From assembly GCA_023078685.1 (NCBI GenBank), contig JALGAS010000001.1, positions 310,001 to 374,000 on the forward strand: a DNA stretch of 64,000 bases. The letters are read 5' to 3'. The notes beneath the pieces are model-generated. The model ran no database searches, was not told the DNA's origin, and saw nothing but the letters and a program-made list of their open reading frames with translations. The DNA is from Neopestalotiopsis rosae. Its lineage: Eukaryota > Ascomycota > Sordariomycetes > Amphisphaeriales > Sporocadaceae. Made by a program: the position numbers and the translations under genes. Below are positions 11,788-21,707 of this stretch, one piece after another (the stretch's first letter is position 1; the number at the start of each line of letters is the position of its first letter).

Positions 11788-12673
11788 TTACTCGATCTCG
11801 CCATCCTCGCGGAGCTCCTCAATCTCCTCGGGGGAGAGGTCCTTGAAGCTGGACTCGCGCTTCTTCATGCTGAGGAGCTCATCCTCGGATCGCTTGATAG
11901 CCATGGCGAGAGCCCGGCGAGCCTGAGCTGGCGTGGTGGTGTTGGCCACTAGGTGATATTGTTAGTAAAAACGTTGTTGTTTTCAAATTCAGGAAGTGAC
12001 TTACTCTGAACGGGGACGACACCGCCAAAGGGACCAGCGCGAGCTGCGTTCTGGCAACGGACCAGGCAGACATTGTCCTGTCCGGCGACGGTACCCGTGC
12101 AGGAGGCATCGGCGGGGATGGCAGCCTTCATGGGGAAGTCGCTCATGGCACCGTCACGGAATCGCGAGTTCTGGCCAGGAGGGGACTGGGTGACCTGGAT
12201 GTCGGTCCAGTCGGCGCCAGTTCCGTCCGAGTTCATCATGCAGGTGTAGGGGCCGCCACCATCGGCGTTGACCTGGTGGAGAGTCATGGTGAGCTCGCCG
12301 CCCTGGGAGACCTGGGGAAGCTGGTCGCCGGACTCGGTCATGATGGCCTTGGTGCCAGTCTCGAGGTTGTTGTTGCCAGCGCCGACAGTCTCGCCAAAGG
12401 TGTCAGCCTGGTCACCCTTGAAGCGGGTCGAATCCTGCTGGAAGGGGTTTCGGCGTGTGCCGTCACGGGGAGTCGCGGAGTCGACACCAAGAGCGGCTGA
12501 AGATTATTTGTTAGTATTGTAAAGTAGAGATATTGTTGAAATGAGTTGAAGATTGATCACTTACAACCAGAGCCACCGGCGTCACCGACAGCCTTGATGA
12601 TGGCACCGTGACCAGCAACGAGCTGAGCAGTAGTCATGAGCCCGAGGGCGAGGATGGCCTTGAAGGAAGACAT
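11788..12673 (-). CDS. Egh16/MAS-like secreted appressorium-associated protein
   Basis: This is a secreted protein of the family that includes barley powdery mildew Egh16 and the Magnaporthe MAS1/MAS3 (GAS) proteins, which are expressed during appressorium formation. Exons are 12565-12673, 12006/12005-12496 and 11788-11948, giving 253 aa with introns of 68 and 54 nt. Residues 1-21 form a signal peptide ([20 protein letters not shown]). The mature part starts [13 protein letters not shown] and continues with [19 protein letters not shown] central block has the Cys residues of YTCMM, ASCTG and VCLVRC, typical of the family. The tail is highly charged ([15 protein letters not shown]). The gene stands alone between two gene-poor tracts, a setting common for fungal effector-like genes. 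A role in host penetration is inferred from the family; in saprobes the role is unknown. Confidence 0.88.
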
Positions 12674-15075
12674 TTTGATATTGGAGGAGAGGATGAGAGA
12701 AAGAGTTAAGTAATTAATGAATAGAATAGTAAAGACCTGACCGGCAGGAGATATTAAGAAGTGAAGAGAGGCGAGGAAGGCTGTTTGATCTGAAGCTGTT
12801 GATGCTGATGATGAGGAAAAAAAGAAAGACTAATTGACCGACGAGGACGACATTCTTATAGAAAGATCTTGAGCAGTGAAGCTCAGCCTTGGACCTTCAA
12901 CGTACCATCACGATAGTCATGGTCACGGTTCCGATGTTCCGTGCCAGTCACGGCCGATACTGCCAAGCCAAACAGCTTAGCGCCGGCAGGAATGCGGAAA
13001 GCAATAAGCTGGGGGACCTGACCGCAGGAGGAAGAAGCATTGCGGGACATACCTCCCTCAAAGTTTCGTACTTGGGATGAAATGAAGTGACTCCTTGACC
13101 CTAAGCCAACTCTTCAAGAGGAACGTGCCTTGATTACCTAGTTTTACGCGAGGTTTTGCGGCAAAGGAAACATTGTTCTAGCACGTGTTCTCTGTCACTA
13201 GTGATTTCCATGAGGTCAGCCAGATCGACATTGTCATACAGTATGGTATAGCATCTTCCATATGATCGTCAAGAGGATCCCGCAGCACATGGCTTGGCAG
13301 TCCTCGTGCTGGGCCAATCGCATCTTTGCAGTGGGTATAAACAAGCTTTTCCAGATCTGCCTTGGAGTAGAAGAATCCATTGAGCCGCAATACCGCCAAG
13401 ACAGTTGCAGATCCAGAGCTCGGCCTCTGTAAGCAACTCCAGCTGTAGTACTATCATGGAGCAATCTAGTAGACAGAAACCGGCGGGAGTCCCCGCGCTG
13501 TGACTAGGGGGTGGCACGATGTTTCTGTTGGTGCTCCTCATGATGCTATGGTAGCTGTTTGGACAGGTCAAAGGAATAAACTGGAGCAGGACCCCGAGTC
13601 TCGATTCGCGATTGGTTCAACACGACGTAGTTTCGACCTCTTGGGCATGGTTGACTTTCAGTTGAGGTCCGGGCAGTCTGACTATTGAGGCTGTGCTCGA
13701 CCCCGGCATTGCTATAGGCTTGTGTGATTAAGGTAGTGGGACCAATGAGCTTAAACATCTCCATGGCAATAGTTCAAACATACGGAGGCATTGGGGGATC
13801 GGAGCTGGGAGAACCATCTGCCAAGCGCTTCTTGGCAGTTTCAACACTCAATGAAATAATTGCTTGTGTGGTTTTTCTCTCGAGGTCTGAGCCCATAGTC
13901 CGGCGGAGCACAGACGCCCTCGGCCGCATGAATGTCATCCGTGTCACCGAACCCCAGACGGCGATCATCAGAAGCACCTCGCAACCTACCGAGGGCTTTT
14001 CAATGCCGCGATTGGTCCATCAATGACAGCAATTCAGTGGGACTGATGAGCCTTGCTGATGGATGATGAGATGTCAGTTCAAGGGTCAGGCAAAAGTCAG
14101 GCCGTCAGGCAGCCCGAGCAGCTCGGCTACCCATTAGCATTGAAGTTGCCGTCTGGCCGATCGCGAATGGAGGCTGAGCTCTCTCATCTGATATTTGGAA
14201 GCTTACCAGATACTGCCAAGACGTGAGAGATGACAGCAAATGTGGTCAAAGTAGCATCCCAAAGCAACCAGATTCGCTGGTCGAGGTGGCAGGGTGGCTT
14301 GATGGCTTGATGGTGATTGAGACCGGAAACGGCATCTCAGTGACCTCACCTGATTCAAGGAGAGCCAAAGCCAAATGCTTCAAAACAACTAAAGCGCATG
14401 GCTGGGTGCAAGATGGCAAATTGAGGGGAAGGAGAAATCATGTTGCGACTGGTGATTCTCTGCTTCATGTTGTTGGCCAAACATGGCGTTTGTGCTTCAA
14501 CTGGGTGAGAGTTATTGAAGTCCAGAAACTCTGGTGCGGAAGGACCGCTAGAGCAGGTGCCTAGAACAGAAGGGTGATGGCGCTGGTCAAGGGCTTCAAT
14601 GTTGCTTGTGTGCACTATGGGTACGTATATGGCAACAAAAAGAAGACCACCGCCCAATTTGCAACGACTGTGACATTATCAAAAGCTTGTGTGGAATCTT
14701 ACCATCAACATCACTGTCAATTCTCGTGTTCAAATAGGATTTTGTCAACTTTTTGTCTTGCTGTTCAGCACAATTTGAATGAGGGCAGGTTCATAAACTC
14801 GCTTAGTCAAATATGTATGTATCTATGCAATAGCCAAAGTTCGCCTAGAGCGTAGGCTTAATGGGCAAACTCCACACAAATTCATCAATATCTGGATCCG
14901 AAGTCTACGGCCTTCTTTTGCAGTTTTCAGTGTCTCGTGTTGCGGTTCCAGAGGCCAAGAAGTTCGATTTCCAAGTCACTATTTGACTTTTCGTGTGTTT
15001 GATCGTGGTTGTTGCCATCGACTTCGAGAAGGATAAACGTGTGATGCTGGGCGAGTTGACTCATTCGGCAGATCA
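12674..15075. other. Gene-poor divergent region, 2.4 kb
   Basis: This lies between the Egh16-like gene (-) and the CCA-adding enzyme (+). It contains their promoters. Its middle (about 13550-13977, minus strand) has two open segments in the same frame separated by one TGA, perhaps an eroded coding remnant. I recognise no protein family and no mobile element. Confidence 0.4.
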
Positions 15076-16892
15076 ATGAGTCTTCGCACACTGACGCTCC
15101 GCCCCTCGTTCAACGCTCACACTCTACTACTACTGCACACAAGAACACGCTCTTTTAGTCTGTCCTCTCTTTTTCTCATGTCCAAGAGAAAATCCGATCA
15201 GCTGGACGACCAAGACGACTCCGCTACATCCCAGCGTCCTCGCCAAATCAGGAAAATGGGTTCTGCACCCGTGACTACCAACATTGAGCTGAGCGCTCAA
15301 GAAGCTCGGCTCAAGAATCTGCTTCTCGATGTCGCCGCCTACATTGACGGGTCGCAGACATCTTCTGCAGAACCCATCGTACTGCGCTGGGCCGGCGGCT
15401 GGGTTCGCGACAAGCTCCTCGGCGTTGGATCTCACGACATTGACACGGCCATCAACACGATGACTGGAGAAGCATTCAGTTCCAAGATTGTCGAGCTTTG
15501 CAAACAACCAGAGACTGTAGAGAAGCATGCACTGACTGACACTGATATTGGCAATCTGCACAAAATTGCTGCCAACCCGGACAAGTCGAAGCATCTAGAG
15601 ACCACAACGATCAGGCTGTTGGGTTTCGATGTCGACTTTGTTAATCTTCGCAAGGAGACATACACTCAAGACAGCCGTAACCCCCAAGTGGAATTCGGTA
15701 CAGCCGAAGAAGATGCGTTACGCCGAGATGCCACCATCAATGCGCTCTTTTACAACCTCAACACGGGCCAGGTTGAGGATTTTACGGGAGGTTTGGCCGA
15801 CATGGACGCCAAATTGATCAGGACTCCGCTTGAGCCTCTACAGACTTTTACAGATGACCCTCTACGAGTCCTGCGCCTCATTCGGTTTGCCAGTCGCTTG
15901 AGCTTTGTCATCGACTCCGAGGTTGAGGCAGTCATGAGGGACGAGCGTGTGCTCAGTGCACTGCGCAATCGTCAAAAAATCAGCCGTGAGAGGGTTGGAG
16001 TGGAAGTGGAAAAGATGTTTCAAGGTACTAGCTGCCAAGAAGATCGAGGAAGATTCGGAGAATATGACTGACAAGATACACAGGCAACCACCCCCGAAAT
16101 GCGCTGGAGAAGATATATAGCCTCGGCCTATACCACACTGTGTTTACAGACCCGGACAGGCCTGACATGCCCCAGCCAAATGTAGAAAACTTGGCAGTGG
16201 CATACGATTGCCTGGAATATCTGCGCCAAAGGAAGACTCCAGGATCCATCTACGACGTGCTGGTGCGATCAGACGAGTCGAGCTACTTTAGCTGGGTTCT
16301 TGCGGCTCTGGCTCCCTGGATGTCCATCGCACAACCACCCCATACGGGACCGTCAAAGCCCCCTCCGCCCTTTGCGACGCTTGCCGCTCGTGAGGGCATC
16401 AAAGCCCCGAACAAGATGTGCGATGTCATCACCGGTTCATACAATCATCGGGAGGAAATCATGTCACTAAAGGTCGCCGTGTCCGAGAATGCAGCGTACG
16501 TGCATGAGCGCGATCGCTTTGGCCTGGCCATTCGGCGGTGGGAGGCCCGGGGCGGACACTGGAAGCTGCAAGTCTTGTCGGCACTGCTGCACGACGCGCT
16601 GCAGACGCTGCAACCCGGTGACACGACTTCCCGCGACACGACCTTTGTCGCCGGGTGGCAGAAGTTCTTGGACCATCTTCAAGAGCTCGATGTCATGGAG
16701 GCGCCTTCGCTCAAACGCATCATTGATGGTAAGCAGCTCTCCAAGGCCCTAGGCGCCAGACCCGGCATCTGGATGACCGCTGCACTGGATGTGTGCGTGG
16801 CTTGGCAATTACGAAACCCTGATATCACCGATCCAGTGGGAGCCATCGAAGAGGTGCGCAGTAAGAAGGAGGAATTGAACATTCCAATCTGA
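15076..16892 (+). CDS. CCA1: CCA tRNA nucleotidyltransferase
   Basis: This enzyme adds the 3'-terminal CCA to tRNAs from CTP and ATP. Exons are 15076-16024 and 16084-16892 (585 aa; 59-nt intron, phase 1). The class II nucleotidyltransferase signature is complete: AGGWVRD at residues 106-112, the metal-binding Asp pair in HDIDTA (Asp121 and Asp123), the RRDATINAL motif, and the DPLRVLR segment for base recognition. Three in-frame Met codons lie at 15076 (residue 1), 15178 (35) and 15256 (61). Residues 1-34 are rich in Ser, Arg and Leu with no acidic residue, like a mitochondrial presequence. The segment just after Met35 is KRKSDQ..RPRQIRK, like a nuclear signal. Yeast Cca1 uses alternative starts to supply mitochondria, cytosol and nucleus from one gene, and the same arrangement is likely here. 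Confidence 0.95.
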
Positions 16893-18558
16893 TATGCAGA
16901 CATGGAAATGAAGAAGGGATCCCATAAGTCACGTTGACGGGAGGAAAAAGAAAAGGAGAAAGAATCACGATACCCATAGATTTCCAGTCCTGAACATAGA
17001 GAACTTGATACGAACCGCGTCAATGCCGTATAACGAGCAACGAAGCCAATGAGGGTAAACCGATCCCCAGACTCGGCGCAGGCACCTATTATCTGGTAAA
17101 CCCATGAGCATCTTCACCCCTGTTCGAGGCGAATAGTCACAATTGGCAGTATACACACATGAAGCGGTCAGCCACACCTAGAAAAGGGAGGGCTCCACCA
17201 CAATACCGCAATAACAACGCATGCGCAGGCTCCTCTTTATTGACTGACTCATCCTACATTAGACCGCCAGATACAACAGACCGCCCAGAAGAGGGAAAAC
17301 CCTGGGACGCAAGCGTCAGGCCACTATTGATTTTCTCCCTCCTAGTTTTTGGACCAACACCGCAAGGCTTAATAGAAATAGTGAATAACATCTCCCGGGT
17401 CCACCGAAAACGATTTTTGGGGGGAAGCTGGCAAGCCAACCAACCAAAAGACCCCTGGTGGTTACACAAAGAAATTTGTCAGGCACGGCTGGTCGCAGTG
17501 AATCGGATGAGAGCCATAGAAACAAGATGAGGCCGCCTCGGCAGTGTGGATCATGTCATGCCACGAGGATATGTGCACTTTTCCTGTCCGTCTCCCTTTT
17601 TTGTTGTCTTGCGGCTCTTTCTCATTGCTCGCTTCGTAAGCGGACGAACCTCGTTCCAGGGACCGGGCTCGGCTAATGGTGGAAAGGTGTGTTATTGGAC
17701 AAGTACGAAAACATCCGGTGTGCTGGTGTGGAAAATTTGCCTGGGCTGTTATATGGAGAGTTTGTGTGGCTCTGCCGCGTGCAGTAGCAAAGCGATATTG
17801 CATTACCCACGGACTTACCGTTTGCTTCACTGACGAATGATTTTGGTTTGTTATAACTGTTATTGTTGGTATATTCTTGTCTCGTGGCACCCTAGCACTA
17901 ACAACCGGTATCCAATATTTTGATGAGGCTATGCTAAATTATTCAGGGATGTTGTTCTTCACACAATATAAAGTCATGGATTTGTCCTCGATGCGATGCC
18001 GCTGGTGGTACAAAAGGTGGTCACTGTCCATACCCGGCCGAGGGAGGGCGAATTTCAGTATTTATTGGATATAGGAAGAGTTCGACGGCGGAGAGGGAGC
18101 CCGAGGGAAGGCAATCTTTCGGAAGTCGCCCAACGACGACACAACTTCTCTGGCATACCAAATACACACAATTACAGTTGTTATTCACGGACAAAGCGAT
18201 GTTGGACAAACAGCTGTTTGGAGATGGAACGTTGGCACCGCAAGGGCCGCGGATGTTTCTCATGACGACGACTGCGGCAATGGAGGCAAGAGCATCTGAA
18301 TCACAATCGATATCACTACCAACAGTAACAGCGACAAGGACAAAGGAAAGCATGACGGTGCCAATAGAATATAATGCTCTTGCAGTCATGAAAGAGTATG
18401 TCTCATTTTTCTTTCCCTGCCTTGTCATCATCATTCTCTCTTGCGACTGCTACATCCATGAGAAGAAACCTTTTCTTGGTACCCATCGGTTCCTCGTATT
18501 GAATGCTCATTTGCCAACACCAATACCTATAAAAAGGATAAATCGACTGGTCACCGCA
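16893..18558. other. Intergenic, 1.7 kb
   Basis: This lies between two plus-strand genes. The open frames at 17159-17530 (+) and 17462-17890 (-) overlap each other and show no family or splice support. The 3' end should hold the promoter of the next gene. Confidence 0.45.
18528..18535 (+). promoter_or_regulatory. TATA-like element
   Basis: A TATAAAAA motif sits about 24-31 nt upstream of the chosen ATG at 18559. If functional, it implies a very short leader, or an upstream start followed by scanning. It also argues against extending the coding frame back to 18178. Confidence 0.35.
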
Positions 18559-19503
18559 ATGGCTGAACCTGGTGTCTACAAGATTCGCTACGCTCGGCAC
18601 GTTCTTTCCGAGTCCAATGCCGGGGATAACTCGGGCGTTAACAAGCACGATCCGGTGATCACTACACCGGAGGTAGAGCTTGCATGGCTCGAGGATGGAA
18701 ATAAATTGGATAAGAAGAAGCTCGGAACTGGCAGAAACTTCGCTGAAGGGGAAATGAGAAAGAATTGGTCTCAGCACGGGAAGAAGGCTTCTGTCTTCAT
18801 AGTCTCCCCTCTGATCAGGGTCATCCAGACATTCCTTCTTTCCGTCACGGAGGAAGAGCTGAGAACGGCTCGAATTATCATCGAGCCCCTTTTGATCGAA
18901 CAGACGCTCTGGTTCTCGGATAGGCCCAGATCCGTCAAGGGAATTCAGAAGATGATCGAAGATGAGCTTCAGTATAGATTCGGCGCCGACTTGAAGTTTG
19001 AGGACCTCAACATCGAGTGGAACAGGATGCTCCCACTCCCATCAGAGACGAAGGAGAATGAGAAACTTCCAAAAGACTGGCACCTCAAGATCAACGACTG
19101 GGCCCCCGAGAATTTGTTGGACAGAGGACAGCGCGCTCTGCAGGCAATATTGGCCGAATGCAAGAGCTTCAAGTCGCCGACAGGTCAACCATACACTGAC
19201 TATGATCTTTGCGTCTTTGGACACGGAGGCTTTGTCAACTGCTTGGCCGAAGACATCGGGCACATTGATATCAACCCCAAAGTCCCGAAGCTGTCGGCTT
19301 GGAGTACAGGGGAGATAAGAGACTACAAGATTTACAATCGAGACCCAGTCCCCTTGTTGGTCAGAGAGGGACAACAGAAGTTGAAAGGTCAGCAGGCTGA
19401 GGCAGAAAACAAAAAGAGAAATGACCTTAGAGATCACATCGTCAAAATGGTTACGTACACTGATAAGCAGGAAGCAGAGTTCCTCGGGTGGTTGACCAAG
19501 TAA
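18559..19503 (+). CDS. Phosphoglycerate mutase/histidine phosphatase-like protein lacking the catalytic His
   Basis: The protein has 314 aa and no introns. The fold signature of the histidine-phosphatase superfamily is present: an N-terminal strand with Arg10 (KIRYARH), the ITTPEVELA segment at the usual TPLG position, SPLIRVIQT (second Arg), and FGHGGFVN with the distal His222. The residue after Arg10, normally the phospho-accepting His of the RHG/RHA motif, is Tyr11 (codon TAC at 18589-18591). The enzyme is therefore probably inactive or has changed function. The open frame continues 127 codons upstream, but that part is Thr/Ala-rich and hydrophobic without homology-like features. The ATG at 18559 has a good context (CGCAATGG) and starts where family members start. 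Family placement is confident; the substrate is unknown. Confidence 0.72.
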   Translation: MAEPGVYKIRYARHVLSESNAGDNSGVNKHDPVITTPEVELAWLEDGNKLDKKKLGTGRNFAEGEMRKNWSQHGKKASVFIVSPLIRVIQTFLLSVTEEELRTARIIIEPLLIEQTLWFSDRPRSVKGIQKMIEDELQYRFGADLKFEDLNIEWNRMLPLPSETKENEKLPKDWHLKINDWAPENLLDRGQRALQAILAECKSFKSPTGQPYTDYDLCVFGHGGFVNCLAEDIGHIDINPKVPKLSAWSTGEIRDYKIYNRDPVPLLVREGQQKLKGQQAEAENKKRNDLRDHIVKMVTYTDKQEAEFLGWLTK

Positions 19504-19724
19504 AGAGACGGCATTTGGTTGTCCAGAATCAAGGTGGATTTTCTTTGGGATTCGGATGGCCTTGAGGCGGAATGTTACGGATACGGCGTTCAAACTGAAT
19601 GGGAAGACGGATGGTTAGAAGGTTACGGAAAAGCTCAGCGTGGTGCTCACTCCACGCCCTAATCACACTCCTTTCAAATTCTTCTGCACTATTAATTGAT
19701 ACTGGTATCTTCTGATCTGTTTGT

Positions 19725-21290
19725 CTAATTCCACCAAAAACTGACGGAAAAACTGACACTCAGCCCGCGAACGTAGTGCCACCAGCCGATGGGTATGTAC
19801 AAGGTGTCGCCCGGCTCCAGGATACAGTCCATATATGGGACACCAGCGAAAGCCTCACGCATGCTCTCAACCGAAACATGTTCCGAACCGTCAACTTCGT
19901 CATGACTAGTGGGTTGGTCCCACCCCTCCAGGACGCCCACGTCGAATAAACTCGTGTTGTTCATTTCGATGCCGTTCTCTTTGCCACGTGCTTGCATTCG
20001 AGCGGTCTCGCGCGGCGGGTACAGGCGTACATATTTGCGACCCACGATTTGTACCAGAAGGTTGTGGTACGGATCAGTATGTAGAGGTGTTATGGTGCCC
20101 GGTGGTCCGAACCATGCATTCAGCAGGGGTTCGTCCAGCTCTGGCTGGTTCATGTCAGGATCGGTAGGGTGTTCCGGGGGTGCGGTATAACAGTAATCGG
20201 GAATGAAGATATCCTTGCGGAGGGCTGGGAGTTGCGTAAATAGAGGATGTTGCGCCAGGTATCCAATGTTCTGGTGGCCGTTTTTGTCTGCTCCTGTAAC
20301 ATCTTCTGAGAGTGATCGGTCTATGTAGGTGTATAAAAATTCGCCAAAGGTGATGAGTTTCTGCCCCCATCCCTCGTCAACGTAGCTGCGCCCAAACTCA
20401 AAAGGTATCAGACGACGACCCCCGAGAGTCTGCGACAAAAGATAGCGAGGCTTACTCCACGGATTTGTCGTCCTTGCTGGCCATTCATCTGTGATGCCCG
20501 TTATAACTATCGGTGATGGTCCCGAGCCTGCGTCCACGGTCTGATTTAGATGCCTCTGAAACGATTCCATGGTCATGGCCGGCACACGAGTAATGGGCTG
20601 CTTAACGGGAGGTGCAAACGGTTCAGCAGTTGAAAATGGAGCGTCTTTGTGTATGGCTTCACCATCCAATCTTGGTCGTTTGCTGGGCCTTTCTGGGTGA
20701 TCAAATGCTGGTTGTGATTCCTCCGGTAGAGGTAGACACCGCTGCAGTAGATCAAGGGCAACCTCTATCCATCTCCTGCCTCTGCGCTGGCCTCCGCCGC
20801 CCGCGAGAATCAGTGCCAAGTCGAGCGTCTTGACGAGCTCAGCGAGTACGCTTTCTTCCAGAGGCAGCTTCTCTGCCGGCTCTGCGGGAGTCTCTTTCGG
20901 GAGTGTTTGTGAGAAGAGGTAGCAGAACTTGAGGATACTGGCATCCGTGTATAGCTGTCTCCAGCATACGGGCAGGTCTTTATAAATAAAAGCATAAAAT
21001 TTCGTATAGGCAATGGATATGATGTCGTCCAAGCGCTTCAGTATAATATCGGTATCATCGCCTGACTGACCTTCATTGTGCGGGTCGCGAGGCTGCGGCG
21101 AGCTGAATATCTTGGAGACACGACAGGCCTGATCCTGCAAGAGGCTCACCAACGGACGACCGCATCCCAATATGTCTGTCTCAACAATAAATGAAATTGT
21201 ATCGTGGCTGACGAGGTTTTCGCATTCATCTCTGATCTGATGCGCTGCGTCGGCACAGAAGCCAATGAGCTCGGATTGCTCATGACTCAT
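19725..21290 (-). CDS. JmjC-domain protein (cupin-8/KDM8-like dioxygenase)
   Basis: This is an intronless gene for 521 aa. The C-terminal half is a JmjC domain of the JMJD5/KDM8-like (cupin_8) type. Iron ligands are visible as His404-x-Asp406 (LHTDPYHN) and distal His505 (GWWHYV). The flanking WSKPRYL, GRKYVRLYPP and EPGDTLYIP motifs are typical. It should be a 2-oxoglutarate/Fe(II)-dependent oxygenase; whether it demethylates or hydroxylates protein side chains cannot be told. The N-terminal half is helical with a basic patch (RPSKRPRLD) that could be a nuclear signal. The frame has an earlier ATG at 21323 in a poor context. The one at 21290 (AAAAATGAG) is better and is used here. The gene lies 401 bp upstream of, and parallel to, the NTE1 gene. 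Confidence 0.85.
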   Translation of the reverse strand: MSHEQSELIGFCADAAHQIRDECENLVSHDTISFIVETDILGCGRPLVSLLQDQACRVSKIFSSPQPRDPHNEGQSGDDTDIILKRLDDIISIAYTKFYAFIYKDLPVCWRQLYTDASILKFCYLFSQTLPKETPAEPAEKLPLEESVLAELVKTLDLALILAGGGGQRRGRRWIEVALDLLQRCLPLPEESQPAFDHPERPSKRPRLDGEAIHKDAPFSTAEPFAPPVKQPITRVPAMTMESFQRHLNQTVDAGSGPSPIVITGITDEWPARTTNPWSKPRYLLSQTLGGRRLIPFEFGRSYVDEGWGQKLITFGEFLYTYIDRSLSEDVTGADKNGHQNIGYLAQHPLFTQLPALRKDIFIPDYCYTAPPEHPTDPDMNQPELDEPLLNAWFGPPGTITPLHTDPYHNLLVQIVGRKYVRLYPPRETARMQARGKENGIEMNNTSLFDVGVLEGWDQPTSHDEVDGSEHVSVESMREAFAGVPYMDCILEPGDTLYIPIGWWHYVRGLSVSFSVSFWWN

Positions 21291-21707
21291 TTTTCGTGGT
21301 TGGTTGCTAGGACGATGCCTCATGTACGCAAGTCCTGGCAGTATAGGAGAATGGAGGGATTCGCGTTCTGGGAGAATATGACATTACTTCTCTTGCTTAA
21401 GTGGTGATAAAAGATGAAGGTTTCCAACTATTGCCATGGTCGCTTGAAGTTGTACGGCCATGAGCCATTGTTGGTTGGTGGTGGCCTGTGCGTTACTGGT
21501 CTTGCCTCCAGTATAGACATTTCTATTGACAGCACGCTTCTTTGCTCGTCCGTCACATTTGCTTGCACAATCTGTGTTTTGATACTTTGGTGATACGTTC
21601 TTCGCTATCAATGTGATGCTTCTTCATTGAGTTAAATGCAACTATCTATGGGATATCTTGGTGTCTATAGACGCTATTGTGTCTTTACAAATGCTACATC
21701 AGATACA
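21291..21707. other. Intergenic, 417 bp
   Basis: This lies between the end of NTE1 and the start of the JmjC gene, both minus. I see no gene. It should hold the NTE1 terminator and the JmjC promoter. NTE1 and the JmjC gene are transcribed separately. Confidence 0.5.

Noticed and set aside
17462..17890. 142-codon minus-strand ORF between CCA1 and the mutase-like gene
   Set aside because: Composition is unlike neighbouring coding sequence, it overlaps another open frame, and it has no recognisable motif.
18178..18558. Upstream extension of the phosphoglycerate-mutase-like frame
   Set aside because: The extra 127 codons have no family match and include a TATA-like site. The ATG at 18559 fits the family start and has a better context.
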